NCBI GenBank assembly: GCA_965204565.1
Contig: CBDBEU010000005.1
Coordinates: 186,001 to 250,000, forward strand
From: CBDBEU01 sp965204565
Lineage (GTDB): Bacteria > Pseudomonadota > Alphaproteobacteria > Rhizobiales > TMED25
DNA length: 64,000 nucleotides
Direction of reading: 5' to 3'
The translations under genes and the position numbers were made by a program. The notes below the pieces were generated by a model. That model saw only the letters and a program-made list of their open reading frames with translations, did not search any database and was not told where the DNA came from. Below, piece after piece: positions 62,642 to 64,000 of this stretch. Position 1 is the stretch's first letter. Each line of letters starts with the position of its first letter.

Positions 62642-63564
62642 GCCCGATCATCAATATTGCCGGTCTGTCGAAAACCTACGCCAATGGATTTGAAGCCCTG
62701 AAGAACATCAACCTCGATATCAACGAGGGCGAGATCTTTGCCTTGCTGGGCCCCAATGGTGCCGGCAAGACCACACTGATCGGCATCATTTGCGGCCTCA
62801 TCAACGCATCTGCCGGATCGGTCAGCGTCGCCGGCCATGACATCGTGTGCGACTATCGCCAAGCCCGCTCGATGATCGGGCTGGTGCCGCAGGAACTCAC
62901 TACTGACGCCTTCGAGACCGTCTGGGACAATGTCAGCTTCTCGCGCGGCCTGTTCGGCAAACCGGCCAATCCGAGCTACATTGAAAAGTTGCTGGCTGAC
63001 CTGTCGCTCGATGACAAGCGCAATGACCGCATCATGACACTGTCGGGCGGCATGAAACGCCGTGTGCTGATTGCCAAGGCACTGAGCCACGAGCCGTGCA
63101 TATTGTTCCTCGACGAGCCCACCGCCGGTGTCGATGTCGAATTGCGAAAAGCCATGTGGGAGGTGGTGCGCGACCTGCAAAAGACCGGTGTCACCGTCAT
63201 CCTCACCACCCACTATATCGCCGAGGCCGAGGACATGGCCGAGCGCATCGGTGTCATCAGCAAGGGTGAGATCATCGTTGTTGAGGAAAAGGCCGAACTG
63301 ATGCGAAAGCTCGGTCGCAAGGAACTCGTGCTGCAACTCTTGCATCCGATTGATGCTCTACCGCCCGGGCTGGAGCGCTATAACTTGGTTCTGTCCGCCG
63401 GTGGCGACGCCATCACCTTCGCATTTGAGACCACCGGCCAACTCACCGGCATCACCACGCTGCTGTCGGATTTGTGCGAACAAGGCATTGTGATTCGCGA
63501 TATCGACACCAGAACTAGCTCGTTGGAAGACATCTTCGTATCACTCGTTAGGGATGCATCATGA
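62638..63564 (+). CDS. ABC-2 type exporter ATP-binding protein
   Basis: A 308-residue ATPase with Walker A GPNGAGKTTLIG, Q-loop LVPQELTTDAFETVWDNVSF, signature LSGGMKRRVLIAKAL, Walker B CILFLDEPTAGVDVELRK and H-loop ILTTHYIAEAEDMAERI, followed by a C-terminal regulatory extension typical of drug or polysaccharide ABC-2 exporters. It overlaps the methyltransferase (ATGA) and the downstream permease (ATGA), so the three are one transcriptional unit. Confidence 0.93.
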   Translation: MSPIINIAGLSKTYANGFEALKNINLDINEGEIFALLGPNGAGKTTLIGIICGLINASAGSVSVAGHDIVCDYRQARSMIGLVPQELTTDAFETVWDNVSFSRGLFGKPANPSYIEKLLADLSLDDKRNDRIMTLSGGMKRRVLIAKALSHEPCILFLDEPTAGVDVELRKAMWEVVRDLQKTGVTVILTTHYIAEAEDMAERIGVISKGEIIVVEEKAELMRKLGRKELVLQLLHPIDALPPGLERYNLVLSAGGDAITFAFETTGQLTGITTLLSDLCEQGIVIRDIDTRTSSLEDIFVSLVRDAS

Positions 63565-64000
63565 ATTTCCGCGCGGTCTGGGCGATCTACAAATACGAGA
63601 TGGCACGTACCAAGCGCACGCTCGCGCAAAGCGTTGTTGCGCCGGTGATTTCGACAGCACTGTATTTCGTCGTCTTTGGCGGCGCCATTGGCTCGCGCAT
63701 CCAGGAGATCGATAGCATCGGTTATGGCTCGTTCATCGTGCCCGGCCTGATCATGCTGACCATGATGATGCACTCGGTCTCCAACGCGTCCTTCGGCATC
63801 TACTTCCCGCGCTTCATCGGCACGGTCTATGAGGTGCTTTCAGCCCCCATATCGCCATTCGAAATCATCATCGGCTATGTCGGCGCGGCCGCCACCAAGT
63901 CCATCATCCTAGGATTGATCATACTGGCAACCGCGGGCTTGTTAGTGCCGCTTCAGGTAGCGCACCCGGTGTGGATGGTGGCCTTTCTGCTGCTCATCGC
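63561..64000 (+). CDS. ABC-2 type permease, N-terminal part (runs off the window)
   Basis: Starts MNFRAVWAIYKYEMARTKRT at 63561 and is open to the window end (about 146 residues). It shows the amphipathic N-terminal helix and first membrane spans of ABC-2 permeases: SVVAPVISTALYFVVFGGAIG, then IVPGLIMLTMMMHSVSNASFG and a coupling-type segment YEVLSAPISPFEIIIGY. It pairs with the overlapping ATPase; the missing half should carry the remaining spans. Confidence 0.9.
   Translation, partial: MNFRAVWAIYKYEMARTKRTLAQSVVAPVISTALYFVVFGGAIGSRIQEIDSIGYGSFIVPGLIMLTMMMHSVSNASFGIYFPRFIGTVYEVLSAPISPFEIIIGYVGAAATKSIILGLIILATAGLLVPLQVAHPVWMVAFLLLI

Noticed and set aside
1..64000. CRISPR arrays, tRNA and rRNA genes
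   Set aside because: No regularly spaced repeats, and no tRNA-like T-loop with matching acceptor stems or rRNA segments were noticed. The 16S-tail-like 15-mer at 32848 is a Shine-Dalgarno complement, not an rRNA gene.

Overview
This 64 kb window looks like chromosome from a G+C-rich alphaproteobacterium, most likely of the order Hyphomicrobiales (Rhizobiales). The evidence is gene order: sdhCDAB beside a malyl-CoA-lyase-like gene, a hisHAFE-coaA run with a DUF2628 gene, a NadQ-type NUDIX regulator before nadABC, a DUF992 exported protein, and the phoR-pstSCAB-phoU-phoB order with an alphaproteobacterial Pho box. The genus cannot be fixed from the sequence alone.

Layout. 0-29 kb is dense, mostly intact housekeeping DNA: the end of an EAL protein, a VOC protein, succinate dehydrogenase (minus strand), a CitE-like lyase, pyridoxal kinase, a broken LysE exporter, an AcuI-like reductase, then a plus-strand run ygfZ-tag-HD hydrolase-tyrosine phosphatase-nadQ leading into nadABC. 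After that come a SleB-type cell-wall hydrolase, ppdK, glyS, a thiolase/zinc-ribbon pair, pgi, a universal stress protein, a serine-glyoxylate-type aminotransferase and a Gfo/Idh/MocA oxidoreductase. 29.5-32.6 kb is decayed: an IS5-type element and a CoxL-like gene broken by about six frameshifts. 32.7-32.9 kb holds a 26-codon ORF with an exceptionally long Shine-Dalgarno and its own terminator. 33-39.4 kb is intact again (coaA, hisE, hisF, hisA, hisH, DUF2628, GMC oxidoreductase, NIPSNAP).

40-49.3 kb is a gene graveyard: a DUF374 acyltransferase with an amber stop, a truncated short-chain dehydrogenase joined to a truncated integrase, two overlapping tyrosine recombinase genes (both broken), an alpha-E/transglutaminase fusion remnant, one intact DUF992 gene, an IS1380 relic, a frameshifted MORN protein, the tail of an amino-acid-binding protein and IS5 and other transposase relics. 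An 84-bp inverted repeat pair brackets 45.0-49.3 kb. From 49.3 kb a branched-chain amino-acid-type binding protein is followed by a truncated DMT transporter, a small membrane protein, a frameshifted Crp/Fnr regulator, and the complete phosphate locus phoR, pstS, pstC, pstA, pstB, phoU, phoB. 59.8-61.9 kb is a second IS1380 site, with two elements in opposite orientation splitting a GFA-family gene. The window ends in a methyltransferase and an ABC-2 exporter (ATPase plus partial permease).

How the genes work together. The phosphate genes form a self-contained sensing, uptake and regulation unit whose Pho box starts three bases after the phoR stop. The NadQ gene and tandem palindromes before nadA suggest local feedback control of de novo NAD synthesis. 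The disruptions cluster near mobile-element relics, although isolated ones (LysE, DUF1737, Crp/Fnr) occur in otherwise intact DNA. No tRNA, rRNA or CRISPR array was recognised.
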